In this document: one piece after another, positions 1 through 13,056 of the stretch
How the letters are laid out: every line of letters begins with the position of its first letter
How positions within the stretch are numbered: position 1 is the first letter of the stretch
Assembly: GCA_033239525.1 (NCBI GenBank)
Contig: BSYO01000038.1
Coordinates: 5,211,041-5,275,040 of the forward strand
Direction of reading: 5' to 3'
DNA from: Nepenthes gracilis
Lineage: Eukaryota > Streptophyta > Magnoliopsida > Caryophyllales > Nepenthaceae
Length of the DNA: 64,000 nucleotides
Program-made: the position numbers and the translations under genes
Notes under the pieces: model-generated
Told to the model about the DNA's origin: nothing
The model's input: the letters and a program-made list of their open reading frames with translations, nothing else
Database searches by the model: none

Positions 1-1797
1 AATATTGATTTATACATCGTTACCTTTTCACTAAAGGAGGATGCATACTACATCAGTATTAGAATCTAACAAATAAAAACATAATTTCTAACCACGCATA
101 AGATAATATAAATCTACTAAGTACTCACACAAAGGCAATTTTTCAATAGTCATTTTGACATTTCATTAGCTTTTCAGCTACATTTCCACCTTTATTTCTT
201 CTCCAAAGTGCCTTCAAATCCCATGATTATTTCTCCTGCATGTTAGAACACTGTAATGTGAGAACTATTTTGTAAAACATATTAATTCACAAGCAAAATT
301 ACAACATTCATCGAAAGCCTAAACTCTAAGCCTGCCCGCAGAGACCTAGACTAAACCTTAAAGCCTAACACCTGACCAGTAATCCTAAGAACTAGGAAAC
401 TAAGGGTAACAATACAACACTGTTTGAGATAAAGTCTATATGAATTTAAAAGTTGCTAATATCAAAAAAACGTACCTTGATAATTTGATAAATATTCGTG
501 TAAATAAAAATTGACGTAGGGTGAACCCCTTTTGTTAATCTTACCTGCAAATTAGAAATTAACATGCTATAATACCAAATATTTGATAGACATACCTACT
601 TACGGGGAGAACACGACACCTTTCTTCAAGAATTTCACCGCCAAATCCAAATAAGCCATATGTGTGTATCGTTATATCTGCATATAATGTTTGAAAATAA
701 AGTCACTATTCGTCAAATTTCATATTAAAGTCCTAAGCGAGCTCTAAATATTGAAATTATAAATGACAATTTACCTTTATTTTATTTTAGCGTTATTTTT
801 AAGATAGCCATTTTATCCTTTCTTTAAGGCGAAGGACAATGTGCCTGCAAGCCCACCATTAAAGAATATCATTTAAAACTATATGAATAGATTTTCATAA
901 AGCCGAAAAATTTTTCAAAGACCAACATCCATCCTTACATCACCTAAATTTTCTTACAGAATTTTTACCCTTAAATAATGTCTAGACTCCTTCCTTTTCC
1001 TCTTCTACGACCTTTTGAATATCGTCCCCTGGAAGGAACTTTACGTTCTTAACAGTGGACAAGAAAATAAATATTAATATATTCAGTAAAAACATAAAAC
1101 ACATACATATATTTTCTAAATCAATTTGCGAGCCTTTTAGAACCATTCATCCACTAAATTCACATTCACAACCTGCAAACGGGGTTAGTACCTAGAGTTT
1201 AGAATTGATGACAATGCTAAATTTAAAATTATACATAAATATACAAATATTGAAAATTGTAAATATTAATATTAAGCAACCTTTATACCTTAATGAGCCA
1301 CACTTTTGCATTAATTGTGAGTGCAAATATTGGATAGTACTTCGTCATCTTTTCACCAGAAGAGGATGCATGTTACATTAGTATTAGAGCCTAACAAATA
1401 AAGATATGATTTACAACCACATAAGATAAGATAAATCTAATAAGTACTCACACAAATGCAATTTTTTAATAGCTTCATCAACATTTCATCGTCTTTCAGT
1501 TGCATTTTCTTCGTTATTTCTCCTCCAATGTGCCTTCAGATCCCAAGATTATTTCTTTTGTATGTCAGAACAATGTAATGTGAGAACGACTTTGTAAAAC
1601 ATATTATTTCACGTGTAAAATTGTAACCCTTGTGGAAAGCTTAGACTCTAAGCCTATCCGTGGAGACCTAGACCAAGCCTTAAACCCTAACACCTTACCC
1701 ATAACCCCAAGAACTAGAAAACTAAGAATAATAGTGCAGCACCATTTGAAACAAGATCTGTATAAATTTAAAAGTTGCTGGCATCGAAAATACGTAC

Positions 1798-2001
1798 CTC
1801 GATAATTTAACGAATATTCTATGTGTAAATAAAAATGCACGTAGAATGCACCCATTTTGTAAACATTACCTGCAAATTAGAAATTAATAGACTATAAAGC
1901 AAATATTTGATATGCATACCTACTTTCGGGACGAACTCGACACCTTTATTCAAGAATTTTGCCGCTAAATCCAAGTAATCAATATGCGTATATCCTAATA
2001 T
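1798..2001 (-). pseudogene. Exon-like blocks a and b of unit A1 (unrecognised gene)
   Basis: Block a (2001 to 1920, 82 nt) follows an intron-like end TGCAG and stops at a GTATGC donor. It reads 27 codons starting ILGYTHIDYLDLAAKF and ending GVEFVPKV plus one base. Block b (1869 to 1798, 72 nt) lies between a TGCAG acceptor and a GTACGT donor and continues in a compatible phase with a peptide containing FYVHFYLHIEYSLNYR. Matching phase across the intron and clean splice sites argue for real exons or recent descendants. The family is not recognised. Other units carry stops at the start of block a, so I call it a decayed cassette. Confidence 0.5.
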
Positions 2002-2604
2002 CTGCATGTAATATTTAAAAATAATATCACTATTTCACAAATTTTATACTAAAGCCCTAAAGTCCTAAGCGAGCCCCAAAGATTGTAGTTGTGAAGGACA
2101 ATTTACCTTTCTTTTATTTCAGTATCATTTTCGAGATAGTCGCTCTATCCTTTCTTTAATGCGGATAACAATGTGCCTGCATGCCCACCATTAAAGACAT
2201 CACTTAAAATGATATGAATAATTTTCGTAAGGCTGAAAAATTTTTCAAAAACCAAATACATTCTCTCATATCCAAGATTTTCTTACCGAATTTTCACCGC
2301 TAAATAATGTCTCGACTCATTCCTTTTCCTCTTCTCCGACCTTCTGAATATCATCTCCTAAAAAATTCCTTATGTTGTTAATAATGGACGAGAACATAAA
2401 TATTGACATATTCAATAACAAAATACAACACATACATATATTTTCTTAATCAATTTGCGAGCCTTTTAGAACCATTCATCTACCAAATCCACATTCACAT
2501 CCTGCAAACGGAGTTAGTACCTAGAGTTAAAAACCAATGATAATGCTAAATTGAAAATTACATATAAGAATATGCAAGGATTGCAAATATCATGAATATG
2601 CTAC

Positions 2605-2688
2605 TTTAATGAGCCACACCTTTGTATTAATTGTGAGTACAAATATTGGATGGTACTTTGTCATCTTTTCACTAAAGGAGGATGCATA
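2605..2688 (-). pseudogene. Exon-like block d of unit A2
   Basis: This 84 nt block (28 codons) follows an acceptor ending CTGTAG and ends at a GTAGC donor. The peptide starts YASSFSEKMTKYHPIF and ends TKVWLIK, open throughout. The same block, with small changes, recurs in the other units. In unit A1 the acceptor AG has become AA. No known family is recognised from this peptide. Confidence 0.45.
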
Positions 2689-5600
2689 CTACAGCAGTAT
2701 TAGAGCCTAATAACTAAAAATGTGATTTACAGCTATATATAAAATAACATAAATCTAAAAAGTACTGACATAAAGACAGTTTTTTAATAACCTCTTTGAC
2801 ATTTCATCGTGGTTTCAACTGTATTTCCTCTATTATTTCTCCTTCAATGTAGCATCAGATCCTATGATTATTTCTCCTGTATGTTAGATCACCGTAATTT
2901 TAGGACGATTTTGAAAAACATATTATTTCATATGCAAAATTATAACATTTCTCGAAAGCCTAGACTCTAAACCTATCCGCGGAGACCTAGATTAAAACTT
3001 AAACCCTAACAATTGGGCCGTGACACTAAGAATTAGAAAACTAAAAATAATAGCACAGTATCATTTGAGATAAGGTGTGTATGAATTTAAAAGTAGCGAG
3101 TATTAAAAATACATACCTCGATAATTTGACAAATATTCTATATGCAAATAAAAATTCATGTAGAGTGCACCCCTTCTGTTAACGTTACCTGTAAATTAGA
3201 AATAAACAAGCCATAGTATCGAATATTGGATATAATACCTACTTTCGGAGAGAACTCGATAACTTTTGTCATGAATTTGACCGCCAAATCCAAGTAAGCA
3301 ATATGCGTGTATCCTTATATCTGCATGTAATGTTTGAAAATAATGTTACTATTTCGTCAAATTTTATATAAAATCCTAAGCGAGCACTAAAAGTTGCAGT
3401 TATAAAGGACAATTTATCTTTCTTTCATTTCAGTATCATTTTCGAGATAGCCGCTCTATCATTTCTCTAAGGCGGAGAATAATGTGCCTACAAGCCCACC
3501 ATTAAAGACATCATTAAAAACAATATGAATAGATTTTCGTAAAATCGGATAATTTTTCAATAACCAAATACATTGTCACATATCCTAAATTTTCTTATAG
3601 AGTTTCCACCCTTAAATAATGTCTTGACTTCTTCATTTTCCACTTTTACGACCTTATGAATGTCGTCCCCTAGAAGATACTTTATGTTGTTAACAATGGA
3701 AGAGAAAATAAATATTAATATATTCAACAACAAAATACAGCACATACGTATATTTTCTAAATCAATTTGTGAGCCTTCCAGAATGCTTCATCCACCAAAT
3801 TCACATTCACATCTTGCAAACAGGGTTAGTACCCAATGTTTAGAACTAATAGCAATGCTAAATTTAAAATCACACACAGGAATGTACAAGTATTAAAAGT
3901 CGAAAATAACAAGAGTATGCTATCTTGATGAGCCACACCTTTATATTAATTGTGAGTACAAATATTGGATGATACTTCATCATCCTTTCACTAAAGGAGG
4001 ATGCATATTATATCAGTATTACCGCCTAACAAATAAAAATGTGATTTACAACCACACATAAAATAACATCAATCAAATAAGTACTCACAAAAAGGTAATT
4101 TTTTAATAGCTTCATTGGCATTTCATCATCTTTCCGGCTGCGTCTCCTCCGTTATTTCTCATCACATGTACCTTCGAATCCCATGATTATTTCTCCTACA
4201 TGTCAGAACACTGTAATGTGAGAACGATTTTGTAAAACATATTATTTCACATGTAAAATTGTAACCATTGTAGAAAGCCTAAACTCTAAATCTGTCCGCG
4301 GACACCTAGACTAAAACTTAAACACTAACACCTTACCTGTAACCTTAAGAACTAGAAAACCAAGAGTAACAGTGCAACACCGTTTGAGATATAGTTATAT
4401 GAATTTAAAAGTTGCTAGTATAAAAAATACGCACCTCGATAATTTGACAAATATTCTATGTGCAAATAAAAATTTATGTAGAGTGCACCCCCTTTTGTTA
4501 ACTTTACCTGCAAATTAGAAACTAATATGCTATAAAGCAAATATTTGATATGCATACCTACTTTCGGAGAAAACTCGACACATTTCTTTAGGAATTTTAT
4601 CGCCAAATCCAAGTAAGCAATATACATGTATCATTATATCTGCATATAATATTTGAAAATTAAGTCACTATTTCGTAAATTTTATACTAAAGTCCTAGGT
4701 AAGCTCTAAAGATTGCAGTTATAAAGGACAACTTACATTTATTTTATTTCAGAATTATTTTCGAGATAGCCGTTCTATCCACTCTCTAAGGCGGAGAACA
4801 ATATGCCTGCAAACCCATAAAGACATATTATTTAAAATCATATAAATAGATTTTTGTAAGGTCGAAAAATTTTTCAAAAACAAAATACATTCACACATAT
4901 CTTAGATTTTCTTACAGAATTTTCACCTTTAAATAATGTCTCGACTCCTTCCTTTTCCTCCTCTACAACCTTATAAATGTCGTTCCCTGGAAGATACTTT
5001 ATGTTGTTAACAGTGGATGAGAAAATAAATATTAATATATTCAATAACAAAATACAGCACATATATATATTTTCTAAATCAATTTGTGAGCCTTCTAGAA
5101 CCATTCATCCACCAAATCCACATTCAAATCCTGCAAACGGAGTTAGTACCCAGAGTGTAGAACTAATGATAATGTTAAATTTAAAATTACATATCATAAT
5201 ATATAAGTATTGAAAGTTACAAATATCAAGAGTATGCTACCCTGATGAGCCACACATTTGTATTAATTGTAAGTGCAAACATTGGATGGTACTTCGCCAT
5301 CTTTTTACTAGGGAAGGATGCATATATCAGTATTAGAGCCTAACAAATAAAAATGTGATTTACAACCACATGTAAAATAACATAAATTTAATAAATACTC
5401 ACACAAAGGCAATTTTTTAATAGGCTCCTCGACACTACATCATCATTTCAGCTGTATTTCCTCTATTATTTCTCCTTCAATGTTGCTTTAGATCCCATAA
5501 TTATTTCTCTTGCATGTTAGATCACCGTAATTTTAGAACGATTCTGAAAAACATATTATTTCATATGTAAAATCGTAACCTTTCTTGAAAGCCTAGACTC

Positions 5601-6639
5601 TAAACCTATCCGCGGAGACCTAGATTGAAACTTAAACTCTAACAATTGAACCGTGACACTAAGAACTAGAAAAATAAGAGTAATAGCATAGCACCATATG
5701 AGTTACGGTCTATATGAATTTAAAAGTTGCGAGTATTAAAAATACGTACCTCGATAGTTTAATAAATATTCTACGTGCAAAAAAAAATTCACGTAGAGTG
5801 CACCCCTTCTGTTAACGTCACCTGAAAATTAGAAATAAACATAATATAATAACAAATATTTGATATACATACCTCCTTTCGGAGAGAATTCAACACCTTT
5901 CTTTAGAAATTTCACCGCCAAATCCAAGCAAGCAATATGCGCGTATCCTTATATCTGCATATAACGTTTGAAAATAATGTCACCATTTTGTCAAATTTTA
6001 TACTAAAGTATTATGCAAGCTCTGAAGGTTGCAATTATAAATGATAATTTACCTTTCTTTCAACTCAATATTAACACTAAAGAAGGTTATTCGGGAAAAA
6101 ATATTAACTTGAAACACAAATGCTGAAATGGATGAAATTTAAGCCATACTTTTCTGAAAATGAAATTAAATTTTAAAAATTCTTACAACTCGCAAAGTAC
6201 TAAAAATTTTAGACCTAAAATGACCATAATATGTGTCTCGATAAAAGCACACGAAAGGCAATTCATGTTTATTGCCTGAAGAAGAGGACAAAAGTCGTAT
6301 GAGTGAAATGGAGTCGCGAGCAACGTTTCCGATAGCAAATTCATGCTAATTCATAGAATAAAAAAATCAAAGATATTTACAATATTTATTTATTTAATAA
6401 TATTATTAATTTGAATTTGTTCAATTCTATTACCTGTTCTAGAAATCAAACCGGCGAAATTTTTTTTACGCAACAAAATATTGAATCGAAATTTCAATAA
6501 ATGAACAAAAATTACAAAAAATGAAATTAAAATTAAAAGTGCTAACCTAGCAAAGGTAGCCATAATTTAAGGCCGAAACCCGGCCCCAGGAAAGGAGTAG
6601 GAAGTTATTTAAACGGAAAAAAATCGTTCAGTGGAAATG

Positions 6640-6990
6640 ACCATGAAAGCAACGGACAGTTTTTGAGAGCCAAACTTCTGAACCCATTTTCCAAGTTATT
6701 AAATGTGGCTTCAAGTATGGAAATTGCTTTGAGTCATCCAATGAACATCATCCCTTGCTTTCCCCTACCCACACAGTTTTTGAGATTTGGTGGTTTAGAC
6801 CTCCTTTTTAATTACTATCTAACAGTCGATGTCGTATTCACTTCTCTTTACTCAGGCACGAATCCTAATCCCTCCACGTTCAAATTTACCTTAGTTTTCA
6901 CTTTTTCTAAGACAAGAATCGGAAAGAAGGATGAGCAATTCGAACAATGGCAAGCAGCTATCAAAGGATGATTTAGTTACTTTTCATGCC
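6640..6990 (+). other. Open plus-strand stretch upstream of array A
   Basis: A plus-strand frame is open from about 6663 to 6971, and a related frame in copy B (28387-28593, and 28445-28792 in another frame) is shifted by single-base indels. The reading frames differ between the two duplicates, so I do not regard this as a conserved gene. It probably lies in an intron of the minus-strand locus. Confidence 0.3.
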
Positions 6991-7123
6991 AATATTGTCA
7001 ATTTCTTATAAGAACGAAATTTAAAGAATTTTGTTTGAAGACCAAATATCTGAAACCAGGCCAACAAAATTGAAACAAACAAAACGTAAAATTTATAGAA
7101 AACAAAAAATACCAATGACTAAC

Positions 7124-7208
7124 CTGATAGGTGCTGCTGCTGCATAAAATCAGCAAACAGCGTTCGGTCAACCCTTGTCCCAACGTCCATTAGTTTGATC
7201 AGCGCCAT
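7124..7208 (-). CDS. Candidate first coding exon, copy A (partial)
   Basis: An ATG at 7208 opens 28 codons, starting MALIKLMDVGTRVDR and ending ADFMQQQHLS, followed by one base and a CAG/GTTAGT donor. A pyrimidine-rich stretch upstream (about 7230-7250 on the minus strand) could end a 5'UTR intron. The exon lies upstream, on the minus strand, of tandem array A and is identical in copy B. It may be the start of the gene whose middle exons form the array. The family is not recognised and the ATG choice is tentative. Another short minus-strand frame starting MSPSPSPSPEE lies near 8240. Confidence 0.4.
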
Positions 7209-8379
7209 TCTTCACAACTTTATCTCCAACAGAAAAAAAAAAGAAAAAGAAAATTAGACACAGCCAGAATAAAGCAGAAAGTGGGAAGTGAAGTGATGAG
7301 AGGCCCGTTTAAGGAGAAAAACAGAAGCTGGCTTTGCAACATTACACGGACGCGGAGAAAAGAAAATTGAATGCAGATTGAGAGGAAAACTGAAAAGAGA
7401 TTTTGAAGCGTTCAGTTTGAAATAAGGATTTGAAGCACTGTAACCGTAGACAAAGAGGGAGAGAGAGGAAAGTGGGAGACTGGTAATTGAAAGGGAATCA
7501 TGGAACGAAATAAGCCGAGAAAGAAAATCGCTTCCAGATTGAGAGGAAAACTTCTGAAGCTTTCAGTTTGAAGTAGGTGAGTGGATTCTGGAATGAAGTT
7601 ACAAATCAATGAAGTTAACGATACACTGACAGAGGGAGGGAGAGGAGACCGGGAATTGAAATATATGGTCAAAGATTACGAAATTAAAAAACTGATTTGA
7701 TATTAATGGCAAAGATTCTTATATGGACTGGAAATTGAAAGACTATCGGATTACAAAATCAATTTGCTGATATAATATTAATGGCTAGATATATTAATTT
7801 CACTTTTTTATTATTTTAAACAATTAATAAATCCGTATCCGTAAACGTACACATACCTCCGTATATATAGGTACAACATACGCCCACTGCCAGACACATG
7901 TATTTTCATTTTTATTTTTTTTGTTATTATTTTTTCGTATAACTATGTCATCCCGTATATACACACGTTAATATACACACACCAATCTATACACAAACAC
8001 ACACATACATACAAAATTTCCACACCCCAATTCTTCGTGAGCCCTTCAGAAAACCCATTTCACCGCACAGAGCCAACGGCTATGTTTTTCTCTTTTTCCC
8101 CAATTTTTACATCATCCAAAATTTCGGCCAATTTTCCTTAAAATCAAGAAATGCAAGCGGGGGAATGACGTCAATAAGAACAAAGGAAGAATTTACGGGC
8201 CTTAATTTCTTTATTCTCTTCCGGCGACGGCGACGGCGACATTTTTACTTCGATTCAGCTTGTGCGCGCCTCCCCTTCCTTCACACCACCGTATTCTTTA
8301 GATAACGAAGTGTCGTTCTAGGTTTCGTTGGGCTTCCAGTCGGAGCGTCGATCTCCTCGCTGCTGCAACCCTCACCGAT

Positions 8380-8380
<1 letters not shown>

Positions 8381-8415
<35 letters not shown>

Positions 8416-8477
8416 GCTTTCCTTCTTCTTCTGCCTTGGCTTCTTTCTTCTTTTCTTTATTTGTTTCCCGTTTCCTT

Positions 8478-8516
<39 letters not shown>

Positions 8517-8532
8517 TCCACTTAATATTATA

Positions 8533-8565
<33 letters not shown>
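8381..8565. repeat. Microsatellites (CT)n and (ATT)n, copy A
   Basis: A (CT) run occupies about 8382-8412. Two ATT/TTA runs follow at about 8480-8514 and 8533-8564. They lie upstream of the candidate first exon, next to a GGCGAC triplet repeat near 8223-8240, where a promoter or 5'UTR of the minus-strand locus could be. The (CT) run is clearly longer than in copy B. Confidence 0.9.
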
Positions 8566-8566
<1 letters not shown>

Positions 8567-9329
8567 TTCTAGTTAATATTATATATTATATTTGAAAACA
8601 GTGTTTACTATGCTGCAACAGGAATGAAAATATTTTTTTTAATAAATGCCGATTTATACTGAAAGAGAGAGAGGGAAAAGTGAGCATCCTGGTTCCATCA
8701 ACAATTATAAAATCAAATTATTAATATAGTTTTAATAACTAAATAAGTTGTTTTAATAATTCAAAGTTGTTTATTAAAAAAACAAAGATTACCAAAAAAA
8801 CTGTTTAGTTTAAATTATACTAAATTATTAAAATATAAAATAAATAGTTAATTTTATTTTTTATTGATAATATTAAATATGTGGATAATATTTTAACAGT
8901 TACTATAAAAAAAATAATTAATTAGTACTCAGTAATTCTTTTATAAAAAAATGTGCTCCTGAACATAATGCTAACATTTTGTTCTTAAACTCAATACTAT
9001 AAAATGAAAATTATATAGAGTTCAATTTATTCCAAAATTGAAACTTCGTATAGGAGGTGTTTTTTATTTCAAAATTTATTCAAAAAGAAAAATTGTATTT
9101 AAAAATTACAAAAATTATTTTAAATTTATCTTTCAAAATACGTAAAATAAGACAATAATTTTTTTCTAAGTATCCAAATATTAATTTATTTTATATTGAA
9201 AAAGATACATTCATATTATGTTTCAATAACTATCAATCCATCAATGGATTTAAATTGTTGAATGAATTAGGAAATTGTCTAATTTCGGTGTCCAATTGAA
9301 AGCGGGTTTGGCCTTCATTACTTTGAACC

Positions 9330-10575
9330 AAAATTAGTTTTGGGATAGTTATATGATATATTGATGAATTTGATGGTACCTTAATTGAATTGTATTGCCA
9401 TTATAGAATATTATGAATGATTTTATGTTTTCAGATTTTCGCGTGAGCGGTCCGAGCCACGCTTAAAGTTTAGGGTTCGAGTCGTCATAATACCCGATTT
9501 GAGAGTTGGAGTGTTTTTGGTGAAATAACCTCCCGTTGATTTCTAACATCTTGTTTGTAATTTATTTTGTGCAAGTTAAGGAGCGCAAAGACCGGACCTG
9601 TTCATGATCCGACTCAAACACGAAATCTAATAGCTCCCTAAACCACTAGAGAATCCGGAACCAGGAATACAATAAGGAATATTATAAAAAATAAAAGAAC
9701 TCATTACAAAATTTTGTTATAACATATATGGTATGGATTTTACGATTGTTATTAAAATTTAATAAAATTTTTTTGAAATATAAATAATTTCAAATTATAT
9801 TTTATCATGACATCCTATATTTTACTATATTTATTTTTTTCCCCAATCATAATAAACTTATGTTTGCTAATAAATTCTTTAAAATTAAATACGTACTCAT
9901 TTCTAATTATATATTAGAAAATAATTATAAAATTAAAAATTTGCAATTATCACAATTTGATTAACAAAACCGTAATTATATCAACCACCCAACAATTCTA
10001 ATATTTTCAATTAATTGATACTTATTACGTGTATTTTATTTTAAAACAATATTATTGATATACTAAAATTGTGGGTTTAATTAATTTGAACTAAATTCAT
10101 ATTAATAATAGGCTAGATAAAGAATTTAATTTTATGTTCGTCAAACTAATGAGTTGAGAATAAATCGGGTGATGTATCAGCTATTTTTAAACTTTACTTA
10201 TATGTTAAATTATCAATAAGTCAAAAATTAGTAATGATATATTAATTTTAGTAAAAATAATTTTTTAAAATATTTTGATAGGATCTATTGCACTGACTAA
10301 TTTTTCTGACAAAATAAATTTTTTAACCAAATGACATTTGTGTCATTTTTTAATATATTGTGCTCTTGTGGCACAAAATATACTTTCTCAATATGAATAA
10401 ACCACGGTAAATTTTATACTATTAGCATTAACTTTTAAATATTACTGATTCTGTTTTCTCATTCAAATATGAATTAAATGCCTCTTTTCAAAAATTCTTT
10501 ATTGCTATTTGAACTTATATTTGATTTGACATTCAAATACTATTTAAAACTTATATTACTTGTTTTGTTCGGAAT
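9330..10575. other. AT-rich stretch without a gene
   Basis: No convincing reading frame is visible. The only structured part is near 9441-9660, where a tRNA-like box B (ggttcgagtcg, 9474-9484) follows a GC-richer stretch with a possible box A near 9443. That could be the head of a decayed SINE, but I see no clear poly(A) or target-site duplication. Confidence 0.6.
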
Positions 10576-11539
10576 GTAAATGTGACGGCCCGTACTTAAT
10601 TGCACAATACAGTCGCCGTCAGGTCTAAAAAGTAAATAATATTTCTGGACATAAAAATTTTTCTTTTTAATCACACAGGATCTCACGAGGCCGGACTGTA
10701 TAAAGTTGGCCCACCGGTTTGATTTGAAACTTGTTCGGCCAATTCTAAAGTTAGCCGAACCTAATTGCCCTGAGATGCTTACTAAGAATTATAACTTTTA
10801 TTGATAACACGGAAATATACTAACATTGATAAGTTAAAACAGCGGAACAGTTTTATAAGTCTCTACAAAATATCAAAATAATTAAACAAGCTCTTCATTG
10901 ATCAGCTCCGGCCTGCCAGCTATATCATATGGTTCTACTCGACTTCGTCCTCTATAAGCCTTTCATCATCTAAAAAGTGGCAAGAATAAGCTACAAAGCC
11001 TAGCAAAATACTCACATGCAGAAAACAGAGAACATAAACATATAAAAAAGCGAACATAACTTACCATACGAAAATCATCACGTCTTTAGTTTGGAATTTT
11101 CTTAGTATTTTTCTTATTATCTTGTCTTCTTTAAAACTCATAAAATCATTTAAAATTCTTATCATCTTTAGGGACCAGAGGGGAGCGGACAACGTTGAGG
11201 ACGAAATGTGTGTAACCCCACAACCTAAAGCTGTATCCCCTCATTATGCTCCCCGGGGCGGGAGGTAATGCCTTTAACCCGGCATACGGGGCCGTAGTCC
11301 ATAGTTCTTATGCCATCAGAAAGTCCCATCCCGTGGCCCAGGAGGCAATCCTCGAGTGTCACTCCAATATCCTTCATCCATCTTTAATAGCAAGTTTAAT
11401 GGAAACTTGGTTCTTGGTTCGTGTTCTTTAATGGCCATCCGTCATAGATCAAAAGTCGGAAGAGTTCCACTTGCTGTCCGTAATACATGTGTTTTCATAT
11501 AGCCTTGCTCTTTACTTCATTAATTGAAGTCCGTATCAT

Positions 11540-12725
11540 CTTATAGCCGGAGTTCTTTTCTTGGAAGCCGGGTCCATTTTTCCTTAAAACCGATGGTCTT
11601 TAAAACCGGAGTTCAAAAGCCGGAGCTCTTTTTTCTTAAAAAGACGGACTACTTTTTCTTTAAAAGGGCGGAGTTCCTTTTTCTTAAACGGGCGGAGTAC
11701 TTTTCCTTTAAAAAGGCGGAGCTCTTTTCAGAAGCCGGAGTTCTAATTCCATTAGAAAAAACGAAGCTAGAATAGCCGGAGTTCTTTATGAAATAAAAAC
11801 CGGAGTTCCTTATTCATAAAAACGAAAGTTCAAAAGCCGAAGTTCTTTGTAGAGTTCTTTCCTGAAAAGACTGGAGTTCCAAAAGCCGAAATTCTTTTAA
11901 AAGGGCGGAGTTCTTTTCTGAAATCCGAAATCCTTAAAAGCCGAAGTTCTTCATTCATAAAGGCCGAAGTTCTTTCTTAAAAGGTGAGGTACTTTTTTTT
12001 TAAATAGACGGAGTACTTTTTCGTCAAAGTCCGGAGTTCTTTTTCTAAAGAGGACGGAGTACTTTTTCTTTTTTTTAATCATCTTTAAAGGCGAAGTCGT
12101 TTTCTTAAAAAAGACGGAGTTCGAAAATCGGAGTTCTTGGCGGCGTACTTTGCTCAAAAGGCGGAGTTCTTCTTCAAAGGAGGAGTTCTTTCTCAGAAGG
12201 GCGGAGCTCTAAAATCGGAGTGATTTTCTTTAAAATCCGGAGCTCTAAAACCGGAGTGTTTCTTTCTTTAAAATTCGGAGTGATTCTTTCTTTAAAATCC
12301 GAAGCTCTACAACCGGAGTGTTTCTTTCTTTAAAATCCGGAGTGATTCTTTCTATAAAATCCGGAGCTCTAAAACCGCAGTATTTCTTTCTTTAATATCC
12401 GGAGTTCTTTTTCTTTTAAAAGCCGAAGCTCTAAAAGCCGGAGCTCTGTTTCTTTAAAATACGACGCTCTAAAATCCGGAGTGATTTTTCTTTAACAAAA
12501 GACGAAGTTCTTTTTCAAAACAAAGGACGGAGTGCTTCTTAAAATGTAAAGGCCGGAGTTCCTCTTCTTAAAAACCGCAGTACTTTTTCAAAAGAGGACG
12601 GAGTACTTTGTTCCTAAAAAGACCGGAGTTCTTTGGACGGAGTGCATTTTCTTAAAAAGACAGAGTGCTTTTATCTCAAAAGGCCGGAGTCCTTTTCTTA
12701 TGAAGGCGGAGTTCTTTTCTTTAAA
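11540..12725. repeat. CGGAG-rich degenerate minisatellite in solo LTR 1
   Basis: Dozens of degenerate units of roughly 20-35 bp each centre on CCGGAGTTC or GACGGAGT followed by a T-rich stretch (ttctttttctt) and an A-rich stretch. The unit lacks stops in several frames, which creates spurious open frames. The same unit type fills much of 45870-48450 and, reversed, 55440-56080. Confidence 0.9.
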
Positions 12726-13035
12726 CATACAATTATCAAAATTCATATAAATCAACAGATAATCATACTTCCAGCAGAACAAAATCAAGCATCATGAAGT
12801 CTTTTCCTTAAACATGCAATTTTTGACAATTAATCATACTTTAAGCGTCAGATATGAAAAGAACAAAGCAAATATCGTATAAGTTCATATAATATCAAAT
12901 ATACTAAAAATCATGCATAATCATGAACTTGAAAATAAGGGTGAGTATCTTGCCTGAATTTCTTTATTTTGCCTTGAACTTGTGGTCTTCCCCTACTAGT
13001 AAGCCCTATCGAGTGCCCCTTTTTCCCGTTCTCTA

Positions 13036-13056
13036 ATTCTTATTTATAGGCCCTTG
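13036..13056 (+). promoter_or_regulatory. TATA-like box of solo LTR 1
   Basis: The sequence tatttatagg at 13041-13050 lies between the minisatellite and the 3' third of the LTR, the place expected for the LTR's own promoter. The related LTR has tttatatagagg at the same relative place (48857-48868). Activity is not shown. Confidence 0.4.

Larger units (their letters stand above)
1..6075 (-). repeat. Tandem array A: 1.32 kb units with exon-like blocks
   Basis: Equivalent points of the unit (exon block a, with a ctttcgg-type motif at its low end) fall near 596, 1920, 3238, 4556 and 5873, a period of 1317-1322 bp. Each full unit contains, in minus-strand order, blocks a, b, c, d, e, f and g separated by AT-rich intron-like DNA. 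Several blocks are bounded by AG acceptors and GT donors and are open in one frame. Units within the array look about 80% alike, much less than copy A is to copy B, so the tandem growth came before the segmental duplication. The encoded family is not recognised. Confidence 0.9.
1..9329. repeat. Segmental duplication, copy A
   Basis: This block aligns collinearly, in the same orientation, with 21763-31243. Base 1 matches base 21763, and similarity stops at 9329/31243 just after a shared attactttgaacc. Identity is about 97% by eye over more than 9 kb and covers both the tandem exon-like array and the upstream region with microsatellites. The left end lies outside the window. Copy A lacks 25 bp near 6646 (present at 28404-28428 in copy B) and about 130 bp near 9138 (present at about 30919-31048). 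Neither difference disturbs the rest of the alignment. Confidence 0.96.

Noticed and set aside
3660..5213. Plus-strand frames of about 78 codons that recur at 3660, 4977, 25426 and 26732
   Set aside because: They recur only because the 1.32 kb unit recurs; the minus strand has splice-bounded blocks in the same place, and the plus frames contain no acceptor or donor logic.
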